Assembly: GCF_008329535.1 (NCBI RefSeq)
Contig: NZ_NPKR01000001.1
Location: 744,001-808,000, forward strand
Reading direction: 5' to 3'
DNA from: Mycolicibacterium sp. P1-18
GTDB lineage: Bacteria; Actinomycetota; Actinomycetes; Mycobacteriales; Mycobacteriaceae
Length of the DNA: 64,000 nucleotides
Shown here: positions 1-8,278 of the stretch, piece after piece
How positions within the stretch are numbered: the first letter of the stretch is position 1
Layout of the letters: each line of letters begins with the position of its first letter
The notes under the pieces: model-generated
The model's database searches: none
Seen by the model: only the letters and a program-made list of their open reading frames with translations
Told to the model about the DNA's origin: nothing
Program-made: the position numbers and the translations under genes

Positions 1-40
1 TCGCGACCTTGCCGTCCAGCGTGGACGCGGCGAGTGTCAT
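1..40 (-). CDS. Probable short-chain dehydrogenase, N-terminus only
   Basis: Only the first 13 codons lie in the window (MTLAASTLDGKVA), read leftwards from an ATG at 40. The LDGKVA stretch is how many SDR-family NAD(P)-dependent oxidoreductases begin, just before the TGxxxGIG cofactor loop, but that loop is outside the window, so the family call is tentative. A clear Shine-Dalgarno (AAAAGGAG) lies 6 bases upstream, and a LacI-type operator lies directly upstream of it. It is divergent from the DUF993 gene at 157 and is presumably part of the same sugar- or cyclitol-type catabolic island. Confidence 0.5.
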   Translation of the reverse strand, partial: MTLAASTLDGKVA

Positions 41-52
41 TCCAACTCCTTT

Positions 53-66
53 TGTAATCGCTTACA
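53..66. promoter_or_regulatory. LacI/GalR-type operator 1 (TGTAATCGCTTACA)
   Basis: The 14-mer TGTAATCGCTTACA fits the palindrome TGTAANCGNTTACA with a central CG, the form bound by GalR/CcpA-like members of the LacI family. It sits immediately upstream of the Shine-Dalgarno of the leftward gene ending at 40. It matches the sites at 141-154 and 7060-7073, which makes chance unlikely. The likely binder is the LacI protein at 2156-3202 (inference). Confidence 0.75.
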
Positions 67-91
67 CAACCCGACAGGCGTGCTGACTCCG

Positions 92-120
92 TTGCCAACC
101 ATGCAAGTCAACCGTAGGCT
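92..120 (+). promoter_or_regulatory. Candidate sigma-70-type promoter for the 157 operon
   Basis: TTGCCA (92-97) and TAGGCT (115-120) are separated by exactly 17 bases, giving a plausible -35/-10 pair. Transcription would begin near 127, leaving a leader of about 30 bases. Operator 2 (141-154) would then lie just downstream of the start site, suited to block elongation or initiation. This is a pattern match only. Confidence 0.45.
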
Positions 121-140
121 CGTCCACACTCGCCCGTCAA

Positions 141-154
141 GAAAGCGATTACAA
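141..154. promoter_or_regulatory. LacI/GalR-type operator 2 (degenerate)
   Basis: On the minus strand this reads TTGTAATCGCTTTC: one half-site (TGTAATCG) is perfect and the other is degraded (CTTTC for CTTACA). It ends 2 bases before the ATG at 157 and pairs with operator 1 across the divergent promoter region, centre-to-centre about 88 bp, a spacing that could allow looping. Confidence 0.6.
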
Positions 155-156
155 TC

Positions 157-1314
157 ATGACCGAACTCTTCCTGCCAGGCCCCGACCACTCCGTCACACC
201 CTGGCGATTGGGCCCGCCCGCCACGCTCGACGTCAGCAGCACGCCACCCACGAGCCGCGCGGTGTACGCCGCCGCGCACGTCGTCGCCGACGCATGGGAC
301 GCCTGCGCCTCCTCCGGACCGGAGGCCGTCGACTGGGACGCCACCATGGCGCTCCGCCACGACCTGTGGGCCCTGGGCCTCGGCGTGGCCGAGTCCATGG
401 ACACCGCCCAGCGCGGCATGGGACTCGATTGGCCGGGCGCACGCGAACTGGCCCTGCGCACGCTCGCCGAGGCCCGCACCGTAGGCGGCAAGGTGGTCGT
501 GGGCGTCGGCACGGACCAGTTGACCGCCACGACACCAACGTTGACGCAGATTCGCGACGCCTACCTCGAGCAGGTGGAGACGGTCGAGGCCGCCGGCGGT
601 CAGGCCGTGATGATGGCCAGCCGTGAGCTCGCGCGCGTCGCCGACGGGCGGGGGGCCTACCGGGCGGTCTACGACGAGGTGCTGTCGGCGGCGACCCAAC
701 CGGTCGTGTTGCACTGGCTGGGTTCGGCCTTCGACCCGGCACTGGCCGGCTACTGGGGTCATGAAGAACCGAAGGAAGCCCTCGACGACGTGCTCGGCGT
801 GATTGGCGACCACCTCGACACCGTCGTGGGGATCAAGGTGTCGCTGCTCGACCCGGCGCTGGAAGTCTCCCTGCGGGAACGCATTCCCTCGCCCGCACGG
901 GTGTTTACCGGGGACGACTTCAACTACGTCGACCTCATCGTCGGCGACGGCGTCCACAACAGCGACGCGCTGCTGGGCGCCTTCGCCGTGATCGCACCCT
1001 TCGCCTCCGCGGCCTTCGCCCGCCTCGACGTCGGCGACGAGGCGGGCTTTCGCGACGTCCTCGGTCCGACGGAGGCGTTGAGCCGGTTGGTCTTTGCCGC
1101 ACCCACCCGGTTCTACAAGGTCGGAGTGGCGTGGCTGGCGTACCTCAACGGCAAGCAGCACCACTTCCGGATGATCGGTGGTCTCGAGTCCGGACGCAAC
1201 CTCCGGCACCTGGGCGACCTGGTGCGCGCCGCCGACGCCATCGGTCTGTTCGACGACCCCGACCTGACTGCGCGGCGGGCGCGCGCCTACTTCGGCGCGC
1301 ACGGAATCGGCTGA
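157..1314 (+). CDS. DUF993 protein, dihydrodipicolinate-synthase-like aldolase fold
   Basis: A 385-residue protein that I recognise as the DUF993 family (PF06187), distant relatives of the DHDPS/KDG-aldolase TIM-barrel lyases. The stretch VVGIKVS near residues 223-229 places Lys227 where such enzymes carry the Schiff-base lysine, so a class I aldolase or lyase on a keto acid is plausible; the substrate is unknown. The ATG at 157 has only a weak purine-rich leader (AAGAAAG). It is the first gene of an operon with the isomerase at 1320 and the LacI regulator at 2156, and lies under operator 2. Such genes usually travel with SDR/Gfo dehydrogenases and TIM-barrel isomerases in sugar or cyclitol catabolism. 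Confidence 0.75.
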   Translation: MTELFLPGPDHSVTPWRLGPPATLDVSSTPPTSRAVYAAAHVVADAWDACASSGPEAVDWDATMALRHDLWALGLGVAESMDTAQRGMGLDWPGARELALRTLAEARTVGGKVVVGVGTDQLTATTPTLTQIRDAYLEQVETVEAAGGQAVMMASRELARVADGRGAYRAVYDEVLSAATQPVVLHWLGSAFDPALAGYWGHEEPKEALDDVLGVIGDHLDTVVGIKVSLLDPALEVSLRERIPSPARVFTGDDFNYVDLIVGDGVHNSDALLGAFAVIAPFASAAFARLDVGDEAGFRDVLGPTEALSRLVFAAPTRFYKVGVAWLAYLNGKQHHFRMIGGLESGRNLRHLGDLVRAADAIGLFDDPDLTARRARAYFGAHGIG

Positions 1315-1319
1315 CGGCA

Positions 1320-2123
1320 GTGGATCTCGCCGAGTGCAGCCTCAATTCGATCACCGCACGCAGCGCCGGCCTGGACGACCTGGTCGGCCTCGCCGCTGCG
1401 CATGGATTCGGTGGCGTCGGCCTATGGCGGGATGTGCTGGTCGGCGTCGACCTGACCGCGGCATCGGCGCGCATCGCCGATGCCGGACTGCGCGTCACGT
1501 CGGTCTGCCGGGGTGGGATGTTCCCCCAACCCGACGAGCCGAGCCGGCGCCGGACGTTCGACGACAACCGCGAGGCCGTCGACCAGACCAACGCGCTGCG
1601 TGCCGACTGTCTCGTCCTGGTCTGCGGCCCTTCGCATTCCACGCTGGCCGACGCCCGCGCACAGGTGCGCGACGGCATCGCCGCCCTGGCCCCGTACGCC
1701 CGCGACGCGGGCGTGCGGCTGGCGATCGAGCCCTTCCACCCCATGCTCGCCGCCAGCCGGTCGGTCGTCACCTCGATCGGCGAGGCGAACGCCTTGGTCG
1801 AGGCACTCGACGACGACGTCGTGGGGCTCGCCGTGGACGCCTATCACCTCTGGTGGGATGCGGCGCTCACCGAGCAGATCCGTCGGGCGGGGTCGTCGAT
1901 CAGCTGCGTGCAGTTGGCCGACTGGGTCACGCCCATCCAGGGCGAGCTCTCCAGCCGCGGGATGCCTGGCGAAGGTTGCATCGACATGGCAGCCTTCGTC
2001 GCGGAGTGCCGCGCGGCCGGCTACCGGGGCCTGGTCGAGGTCGAAGTGCTCAGCGACGACTGGTGGGCCGAACCGGCAGCCGTCTCGGTGCGCGCCGCAG
2101 CCGCCGGCCTTGCCGCGCTCTAA
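1320..2123 (+). CDS. Sugar phosphate isomerase/epimerase (xylose-isomerase-like TIM barrel)
   Basis: A 267-residue protein of the AP-endonuclease-2/IolE-like family. Landmarks are the strand-ending acidic residues in RLAIEPFHPM, GLAVDAYHLWWD, QLADW and LVEVEVLSDDWW, which form the usual divalent-metal and sugar binding site at the barrel mouth. I chose the GTG at 1320, 5 bases after the upstream stop, because the homologous sequence (VDLAECSLNSI) begins there; a longer reading would overlap the upstream gene by about 180 bases without any conserved sequence. The tight spacing suggests translational coupling with the DUF993 gene. It probably isomerises or epimerises a ketose or inosose-type intermediate. 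Confidence 0.8.
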   Translation: MDLAECSLNSITARSAGLDDLVGLAAAHGFGGVGLWRDVLVGVDLTAASARIADAGLRVTSVCRGGMFPQPDEPSRRRTFDDNREAVDQTNALRADCLVLVCGPSHSTLADARAQVRDGIAALAPYARDAGVRLAIEPFHPMLAASRSVVTSIGEANALVEALDDDVVGLAVDAYHLWWDAALTEQIRRAGSSISCVQLADWVTPIQGELSSRGMPGEGCIDMAAFVAECRAAGYRGLVEVEVLSDDWWAEPAAVSVRAAAAGLAAL

Positions 2124-2155
2124 CGTGGTAACCCGGCCGAGGAGGAGACCAGGCG

Positions 2156-3202
2156 ATGACGGGTGACGCGGACGAGGTCCGCAAGACGGTGAAGCGCCGA
2201 CGCGCGCGCACCAGCTCGAAGGCGACGATCGACGTGGTCGCCCACGAGGCCGGCGTCTCCACCGCGACGGTGTCACGCGTGCTGAGCGGCAGCACCGGCG
2301 TCAGCACCGAACTGGTCGACCGGGTGCAGCGGGCCGCGCGGGCACTGTCCTATCAACCCAACGGAGCTGCCCGCGGACTTGCCTCGGGAAGCCTGCGCAG
2401 CCTCGGCGTCATCGTCCCCGACCTCGGCAACGCGTACTTCTTCGACGTCGTGAAGGCCATGCACCGCGCTGCCCTCCTAGATGGCTACCGCCTGATGATC
2501 GCGGACTCCGACGGCGAGGTCGACACGGAACTGTCCACCGCGCGAGACCTGCTCGGCCAAGTCGACGGCCTGGTGTTGATGTCGCCGAGGATGACCACGA
2601 CGGGTCTCAAGGAGCTTGCCGGTCAATCCACCCCGGTGGTGCTGATCAACCGCGTCGAACTCGGGGTCGACCTGCCGATGGTGGCGGCCGACAACGTCAC
2701 GGCGATCATGGATCTGTGCGCCCATCTGGGCGGTCTCGGCCACCGTCGGATCGCCTATCTCGCCGGATCGGAACTCGCCTGGCAGAACCGGGAGCGCTGG
2801 AGCGCCGTGCAGACCGCGGCGAAACTCCTTGGCATCGATGCCGTTTCGGTTCCGGGTGACGGAACCATCGAGGGTGGTCACGCCGCGGTCTCCGAGGCCC
2901 TGGCTCGGGACCGGACCGCCCTGGTCTGCTTCAACGACCTGTCCGCGCTGGGTGCGGTCTCCGCGCTGCGCGACCTCGGCCTGACGGTGCCCGGTGACGT
3001 GTCGGTGAGCGGGTTCGACGACATCGACATCGCCCGCCACGTGAACCCGCGGCTGACCACGGTCGTCAGCCCCAAGGCCGAGATCGGCGCCCGCGCGTGG
3101 GAGGCCATGCGCACGTTGCTGGCCGGTGAGACCGTCGTCTCGTCGCCCGCCCTGCCCGCCCACTTACTCATCCGCGACTCGACCGGCCCCGCTCGCACCT
3201 AG
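2156..3202 (+). CDS. LacI/GalR-family transcriptional regulator
   Basis: A 348-residue LacI-family repressor. The N-terminal helix-turn-helix spans about residues 23-45 (IDVVAHEAGVSTATVSRVL), followed by the hinge helix (YQPNGAARGLA) and a periplasmic-binding-protein-like effector domain ending in the dimer region (SGFDDIDIARHV). The recognition helix TATVSR is close to that of GalR and CcpA, which bind TGTAANCGNTTACA-like sites; the three sites at 53, 141 and 7060 are therefore its likely targets (inference). A strong Shine-Dalgarno (GAGGAGGAG) precedes the ATG. It is the last gene of the 157 operon, and its end overlaps the opposing MHS permease gene by 39 bases. Confidence 0.9.
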   Translation: MTGDADEVRKTVKRRRARTSSKATIDVVAHEAGVSTATVSRVLSGSTGVSTELVDRVQRAARALSYQPNGAARGLASGSLRSLGVIVPDLGNAYFFDVVKAMHRAALLDGYRLMIADSDGEVDTELSTARDLLGQVDGLVLMSPRMTTTGLKELAGQSTPVVLINRVELGVDLPMVAADNVTAIMDLCAHLGGLGHRRIAYLAGSELAWQNRERWSAVQTAAKLLGIDAVSVPGDGTIEGGHAAVSEALARDRTALVCFNDLSALGAVSALRDLGLTVPGDVSVSGFDDIDIARHVNPRLTTVVSPKAEIGARAWEAMRTLLAGETVVSSPALPAHLLIRDSTGPART

Positions 3203-4624
3203 ACGGTCCTCGCGCGCGGCGGTCACCGCGTCCCGCGGGTCGTCGAGGTCGCGGTTGGCCGGATCGGGGGTGACGAACGTCGTCGCAATGGTGATGAGCG
3301 TCAGGATCGCGAGATAGGCGGCGATGAAGACCCATGCTCCCAAACCTGCACCGGGAACGCCGGATCCGCCGTCGCTGGCCACCACGAGCGAGATGATCCA
3401 GGCGCCGATCAGGGGCGCGATGCCGCCGGAGATCACCGCCGACAACTCGCGGGCCATCGAGACGCCAAGGTAACGCTGCTTGGCGCCGAAGAGCTCGCTC
3501 ATGAAGGCGCTCTGGGACCCGAACATCCCCCACGTGCCGATGCCGAGCCCCAGGGAGATCACCACGATGGTGACGACGGTGCTGCCCTGACTCAAGGCCC
3601 ACCAGATCGGAAACGCCGTGACGAGTTGGAAGATCGCGAATCCGCGATAGGTCGTGACGCGTCCGAAGCGGTCGGAGAGTCGGCCCGCGACGGGGACCAT
3701 GACGGCGCCTAGGGTCGCGGCGAAGACCAGTGACAGCGCACCGATGGGCCCCTTGATGCCGACCGCGGCACTGGTGACGTAAGCGACGGCCAGCGCCTGA
3801 TACATCGACGACGAGCCGTTCTCGGCCAGCCGTAGTCCGATGCCGCGCAACAGGCTGGGCCGAGAGTGCTTGAGCAGGTTGGTCAGCGGACGCTCGTCGA
3901 CCTGGTCGCGCACCTCGAGCTTCTTGAACGTCGGCGATTCCTTGAGGTTGAGCCGCAGGTACATCGCCACCCCGAGGATCAGGATGCTGGCCAGGAACGG
4001 CAGCCGCCACAACCACGTCTCGGTGATCGCACCGTGCCCGCGGTAGACCAGGAAGTACACCAACGCCGCGGCGACGGTGCCCACCTGCACCCCCATGAAC
4101 GGCAGCGAGGCGTAATACCCGCGGCGGCGCTTCGGCGCGTACTCCGTCATCAGGATCGACGCGCCGGCCATCTCCGCGCCCGCACCGAGGCCCTGCAGCA
4201 CGCGCAGCACGATGAGCAGGATCGGTGCCCACAGGCCCACTCCGCCGTACCAGTCGCCGGGGTTGACGTCGTAGGTCGGCAGCAGCCCGATGCCGGTGGA
4301 GGCGACGCCCATCAGGCTGATGGTGGCCAGCAGGACGAACTTTCGGCCGACGCGGTCACCGAGCCGACCGAAGAACAGCCCGCCGAGCGGTCTGACGGCG
4401 AAGCCGATGAAGTACGTGGCGAAGCTGAGGATGAGTCCGGTGGTGGGGTTGTCGCTGGGAAAGAACAACGGCCCGAACACCAGCGCCGAAGCAAGGGTGT
4501 AGAGCGCGAAGTCGTAGTACTCGAGCGCACTGCCGACCGACGCGCCCAACGCCGCGCGACGGAGGTCCCCGGGCGTGACCGCGGTGTCGGTGAGTGCGTC
4601 GTCGGCGGTGGAGTTCATCGTCAT
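3164..4624 (-). CDS. MHS-family MFS permease (metabolite:H+ symporter)
   Basis: A 486-residue major facilitator protein. The start ATG at 4624 (MTMNSTADDAL) follows AAGGACAC. The first helix carries the MHS signature ASVGSALEYYDFALY, and the loop 2-3 motif GRLGDRVGRKFVL is the canonical MFS gate; about 12 helices follow. MHS relatives such as ProP and ShiA take up small carboxylates or compatible solutes, so import of an organic acid or polyol acid is likely. It is the last gene of the operon that starts with the CoA-transferase at 7049, 23 bases after the crotonase stop. Confidence 0.85.
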   Translation of the reverse strand: MTMNSTADDALTDTAVTPGDLRRAALGASVGSALEYYDFALYTLASALVFGPLFFPSDNPTTGLILSFATYFIGFAVRPLGGLFFGRLGDRVGRKFVLLATISLMGVASTGIGLLPTYDVNPGDWYGGVGLWAPILLIVLRVLQGLGAGAEMAGASILMTEYAPKRRRGYYASLPFMGVQVGTVAAALVYFLVYRGHGAITETWLWRLPFLASILILGVAMYLRLNLKESPTFKKLEVRDQVDERPLTNLLKHSRPSLLRGIGLRLAENGSSSMYQALAVAYVTSAAVGIKGPIGALSLVFAATLGAVMVPVAGRLSDRFGRVTTYRGFAIFQLVTAFPIWWALSQGSTVVTIVVISLGLGIGTWGMFGSQSAFMSELFGAKQRYLGVSMARELSAVISGGIAPLIGAWIISLVVASDGGSGVPGAGLGAWVFIAAYLAILTLITIATTFVTPDPANRDLDDPRDAVTAAREDRLGASGAGRVADE

Positions 4625-4647
4625 TGAAGTGTCCTTCCGTTTCGTGC

Positions 4648-5436
4648 TCAGGAGTTGGTGAATTCGGGGGTGGTCTTCGAGCGGAATGCGGCGACACCGT
4701 CGGCGAAGTCCCGGGTGGAGGCCGAGAACCCGCTGGCCATCGCCTCCAGGGTGGCCGAGGGCGCGCCCGCTGCGGCGGCGTTGACGAGTTGTTTCGCCAG
4801 CTGCACCGCGATGGGGCCACCACCCAGGACGGCGTCGACGAGACCGCCCGCGAGCGCGGGCAATTCGGCGGCGTCGGCGACGTCGGTGAGCAGTCCCCAC
4901 TCCTTCGCGGTGGCGGCGTCGAGTTGGCGACGGGTGAAGATCATGTCCTTGGCGCGCGCCGCACCGACGACCTGGGTGAGTCGTTCGGTGCCGCCCCACC
5001 CCGGGATGGTGCCCAGCGCGGTCTCCGGAAGTGCGAAGCGCGCGTGGGTGGCGCCGACGCGCAAATCGCACGCCAGCGCGAGTTCGAGACCGCCGCCCAG
5101 GGCCAGTCCGTCGACGACGGCGATGGTCGGCTGGCGCAACTGGGCCAGGGCGGTGAACACCCGATGACCTTCGGCGATCCAGAGCTTCCACATCTGCGGC
5201 GCCGCCAACGCCGAGAACTGGTCGATGTCGGCGCCGACGCTGAAGACCTTGGAGCCGGCGGTGGTCACCACGACCACGCGGACGTCGGAGGCGTCGATGG
5301 CGCGCAGGTGTTGGTAGAGCTGCTCGAGCATGTCCAACGTCAGCGCGTTCAGTTTGGCGGCGCAGTCGACCACCACGGTCGCGACGGTGCCTGCGGCGTC
5401 GTGGTGCACCGTCACGGCGCCCTCTGCGGCGGTCAC
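4648..5436 (-). CDS. Enoyl-CoA hydratase/isomerase (crotonase family)
   Basis: A 262-residue crotonase. Both acidic residues of the hydratase pair are present: LALGGGLELALACD and FALPETALGTIPGWGGTERL, corresponding to rat ECH Glu144 and Glu164. The start is the GTG at 5436, which overlaps the CoA-transferase stop as GTGA, so the two are translationally coupled. In this context it would hydrate (or hydrolyse) a CoA thioester made by the upstream transferase. A role in ordinary fatty acid oxidation is possible but the operon argues for a dedicated acid-degradation step. Confidence 0.85.
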   Translation of the reverse strand: MTAAEGAVTVHHDAAGTVATVVVDCAAKLNALTLDMLEQLYQHLRAIDASDVRVVVVTTAGSKVFSVGADIDQFSALAAPQMWKLWIAEGHRVFTALAQLRQPTIAVVDGLALGGGLELALACDLRVGATHARFALPETALGTIPGWGGTERLTQVVGAARAKDMIFTRRQLDAATAKEWGLLTDVADAAELPALAGGLVDAVLGGGPIAVQLAKQLVNAAAAGAPSATLEAMASGFSASTRDFADGVAAFRSKTTPEFTNS

Positions 5437-7049
5437 CGCAGGCCCACCAAGCGGGGATGGGCGGCCTGTACCGCCAGCTGCAGACCACCGGCCTCGGGGC
5501 GGAACATCCAGTCGGGCATCGTGCGGAGGTCCTGGTCGACGAGCAAAGGGAATTCGCTGCGGTTCAACACGTCTCGCTGCAGGTCCACGCCGGGTGCCAG
5601 TTCGACGACGGTGAGGCCCTCGGGGCGGAGTTCGACGACGGCCCGTTCGGTGACGAACAGCACCTTCTGGCCGTTGGCCAGTGCACGCGGTCCGGAGAAG
5701 GTGGGCGAGTCGACGTCGTGGACGAACTTCGTGTGAGGGCCGTCGGTGCGGATGTCGAGGGCACCGTCGCGGACGCCGACGTCGCGCCGGCCCGCGGTGA
5801 ACGAGCCGACGAAGACGATGGCCGGCGCCGAGGACGTGATGTCGGCGAAGCCACCGATCCCGGCGGTGACGTGGCGTCGCTTCGGCAGGCTGTGCACGTT
5901 CACGTTGCCGAAGCGGTCGATTTCCAGGAAGGACAGCAGGGCGTGGTGAAATCCGCCGCCCTGCAGCAGGGTGAACTGATCCGAGCTCTGCATGATGGCG
6001 TCGGGATTCTGGGAGACCCCGAAGACGAAGTCCAGCAGCGGAATCCCACCGACCGGCCCCTGTTCGATCACCCACGAGACGGCGTTGGGCTGGCCTTCCT
6101 CGACCAGGATGTGGGGCACCAGTGCCGACACCCCGAAGCCGAGGTTGGCGGTCTCACCGGCCCGGAGTTCGCTCGCCGCGCGGCGGGCCATGATCTTCTC
6201 GAGCGTGAACTCCACCTTGGCCAGATCGCTGAGCGGTCGACGCAACTGCCCGGAAAGGGCGGGGTCGTAGAACGTTTGGGTGGTCTGCAGCTGATCGGGT
6301 GCGACGACGAGCGCGTCGACCAGGATCCCGGGCACGCGGACGTCCCTCGGCGACAACGATCCGCCCTCGGCGACACGCTTGACCTGGGCGATCACCAGGC
6401 CGCCGGTGTTGTGTGCCGCGTACGCCAGGTCGAGCGCGCCCAGCGGCGAGGCTTCCTCCTCGAAGGTGAGGTTGCCGAACTCGTCGGCGGTGGTGGCCCG
6501 GATGATCGCGACGTCGGGCACGATCGCGTCGTAGAAGAGGTATTCGCATCCGTCGTGTTCCTGCACTCGGACACCGTGTTCGGGGGTGATCGCGTTCATC
6601 CGGCCCGCCCCGTGGCGGGGGTCGACGAAGGTGTCGAGGCCCACCGCGGACAGCACGCCGGGCTGCTTGGCGGCCGCCGCGCGGTGCAGTTGGTAGAGCA
6701 CTCCCGACGGCAGGTTGTAGGCCTCGACGGCGTTGTCGTCGATCATCTGCCAAATCAGGGGTGGTTCGGAACTCGACGGCCCCGAGGGGTAGGAGCCCGC
6801 GATGATTCGCTTCAACAGTCCCGTGCGGGCCAGATGGTCGACGCCCCTGATGCCCCACATGTCCCCCGCGGCGATCGGATGCACAGTGGTGAGTTCGCGC
6901 GGGGTGGCGGTCTCCGCGAACCGTTGCCCGATGCCGGCCAAGACGGCATCGGGGCAACCGAGACCGGAGGACGAGCTGACCGTGACGACGTCACCGTCGT
7001 GGATCAGGTTGGCCGCCTCTCGGGCGGTCAGCTGTGGCGGGGTGTGCAT
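5433..7049 (-). CDS. Acyl-CoA:acetate/3-ketoacid CoA-transferase (fused alpha-beta, family I)
   Basis: A 538-residue single-chain family I CoA-transferase, carrying both the alpha half (N-terminal) and beta half (C-terminal) as in propionate CoA-transferase. The motif IEQGPVGGIP puts Glu329 at the position of the catalytic glutamate that forms the glutamyl-CoA thioester. The ATG at 7049 follows AAGGAGTAGAG. The perfect operator TGTAAGCGCTTACA lies 11 bases upstream, overlapping the 5' leader. It heads an operon with the crotonase (4-base overlap) and MHS permease. It would activate an incoming carboxylic acid by swapping CoA from acetyl- or succinyl-CoA. Confidence 0.85.
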   Translation of the reverse strand: MHTPPQLTAREAANLIHDGDVVTVSSSSGLGCPDAVLAGIGQRFAETATPRELTTVHPIAAGDMWGIRGVDHLARTGLLKRIIAGSYPSGPSSSEPPLIWQMIDDNAVEAYNLPSGVLYQLHRAAAAKQPGVLSAVGLDTFVDPRHGAGRMNAITPEHGVRVQEHDGCEYLFYDAIVPDVAIIRATTADEFGNLTFEEEASPLGALDLAYAAHNTGGLVIAQVKRVAEGGSLSPRDVRVPGILVDALVVAPDQLQTTQTFYDPALSGQLRRPLSDLAKVEFTLEKIMARRAASELRAGETANLGFGVSALVPHILVEEGQPNAVSWVIEQGPVGGIPLLDFVFGVSQNPDAIMQSSDQFTLLQGGGFHHALLSFLEIDRFGNVNVHSLPKRRHVTAGIGGFADITSSAPAIVFVGSFTAGRRDVGVRDGALDIRTDGPHTKFVHDVDSPTFSGPRALANGQKVLFVTERAVVELRPEGLTVVELAPGVDLQRDVLNRSEFPLLVDQDLRTMPDWMFRPEAGGLQLAVQAAHPRLVGLR

Positions 7050-7059
7050 CTCTACTCCT

Positions 7060-7073
7060 TGTAAGCGCTTACA
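7060..7073. promoter_or_regulatory. LacI/GalR-type operator 3 (perfect palindrome TGTAAGCGCTTACA)
   Basis: A perfect 14-bp palindrome identical in form to the consensus TGTAANCGNTTACA and nearly identical to operator 1. It lies between the LacI gene ending at 7109 and the CoA-transferase start at 7049, directly upstream of that gene's Shine-Dalgarno. It ties the 7049-to-3164 operon to the divergent 40/157 genes. Confidence 0.8.
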
Positions 7074-7108
7074 GATCAGGTGGCCGGGTTGCCGTTCGAT
7101 CGAAGTGG

Positions 7109-8155
7109 TCAGTTCAGGCGGGGACGCCAGGCCGCGGTGGACGCCCGAACCCGCAGGGCGGGTTCGATCAGCAGGTGGGAGACCTCGGGTGAGCGACCGC
7201 CCTCGAGGAGCGCCGGCGGGGTCGCCAGGCGTTGAAGGATCAGTTCCCCGCACTTCTCGCCGATCGCGGTGGGGAACGTCGCCACCGTGGTCAGCGGTGG
7301 CGTGCGATGCGCGGAACCCGGGATGTCGTCGAACCCCCCGACGGCGATGTCGCGACCGGGTTCCAGACCGCGGCGCTGAAGTTCGGCGTAGACGCCGACG
7401 ACGACGATGTCGCTGTAGGCCACGATCGCGTCGGGTACCTGGCCGCCGTCCAGCAGCCGCCGCGTGGCCTCAGCGCCACCGGCGGGCGTGGCCTCACCAA
7501 ACAGACCGTCCGCCGACAGCATCGTCATGGCGCCCCCCGCCGACGCCACGGCGAAACCCTCTTCGCGCTCCCGCCGGGCGGAGGTGAACTGCGGGCCGCC
7601 GACGAACGCCACGGTGCGCACGCCCAGCGACCGCAAGTGGTCACCCATCAGCCGGCCGGCGGTCACGTTGTCGGCGCCGACGTAGTCGTGGGTGAGGTTG
7701 AAGTGGCGCGCCAGCAGGACGATTGGGACACCACCGGAGGTCTGCAGGGCGTCGATCTCCGCCGCCTCGGTGTTGCCGGCGGGCAGCAGAATCAGGCCGT
7801 CGACGCTGCGCTCGATCAAGCGGTCGACCAGCCGGCGTTGCCTCGCGGTGTCGTCGCGGCTGTAACCGATCAGCACCGCGTAGTTGGCCCGGTCGGCGAC
7901 GTCCTCGAGGGTCATGGCCAGCTCGGCGAAGTACGGGTTTTGCACCTCGGTCACGACGAGGCCCAGCGTCATCGACCGTTGGGTGCGGAGCATCGCGGCC
8001 TGACGGTTGTATACGTAGCCCAGCGCCTTCATCGACTCTTGAACGCGGAGCCGCGTCTTGGCCGACACCTGCGGACTGTCGTTGAGCACGAGGGAAGCCG
8101 TCGACCGGGACACGCCGGCGTGCCGACTGACGTCGTCGAGGGTGGCCCGTGCCAT
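7109..8155 (-). CDS. LacI-family transcriptional regulator (second)
   Basis: A 348-residue LacI-family protein: helix-turn-helix near residues 5-24 (LDDVSRHAGVSRSTASLVL), hinge helix (YNRQAAML) and effector domain with the C-terminal GGFDDIPGSA dimer motif. The ATG at 8155 is chosen over one 18 bases upstream because GAGGGGG precedes it at proper distance. Its recognition helix (SRSTAS) differs from that of the first LacI protein (TATVSR), so it should read a different operator. The TTGGATCGATTCGA-type palindromes at 8212 and 8289, either side of its promoter region, are good candidates for autoregulation. Confidence 0.88.
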   Translation of the reverse strand: MARATLDDVSRHAGVSRSTASLVLNDSPQVSAKTRLRVQESMKALGYVYNRQAAMLRTQRSMTLGLVVTEVQNPYFAELAMTLEDVADRANYAVLIGYSRDDTARQRRLVDRLIERSVDGLILLPAGNTEAAEIDALQTSGGVPIVLLARHFNLTHDYVGADNVTAGRLMGDHLRSLGVRTVAFVGGPQFTSARREREEGFAVASAGGAMTMLSADGLFGEATPAGGAEATRRLLDGGQVPDAIVAYSDIVVVGVYAELQRRGLEPGRDIAVGGFDDIPGSAHRTPPLTTVATFPTAIGEKCGELILQRLATPPALLEGGRSPEVSHLLIEPALRVRASTAAWRPRLN

Positions 8156-8211
8156 GACTACCCCCTCAACCATCCGGTGTGATCCAGTTCACCGCCATGC
8201 TAGCGCAGAAA

Positions 8212-8225
8212 TCGAATCGATCCAA
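8212..8225. promoter_or_regulatory. Candidate operator for the 7109-8155 LacI regulator, copy A
   Basis: TCGAATCGATCCAA is a near-palindrome around ATCGAT with the central CG typical of LacI-family sites. It lies about 57 bases upstream of the regulator's ATG, in the promoter zone, and is the exact reverse complement of copy B at 8289-8302. Confidence 0.6.
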
Positions 8226-8278
8226 TAGGCCCTGAGCTGGCGATTTACGGGACGGATCTCGGGTCGGTCGCCGAAACG

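Noticed and set aside
150..155. TACAAT as a -10 box for the gene at 157
   Set aside because: Transcription would begin downstream of the ATG; the word is part of operator 2, and TTGCCA-N17-TAGGCT at 92-120 fits better.
1131..1319. N-terminal extension of the TIM-barrel isomerase frame back to 1131
   Set aside because: It would overlap the DUF993 gene by over 180 bases and is Arg/Pro-rich; homology starts at the GTG at 1320.
5457..7064. 535-codon plus-strand frame opposite the CoA-transferase
   Set aside because: Antisense shadow; the minus strand carries the catalytic motif and Shine-Dalgarno.
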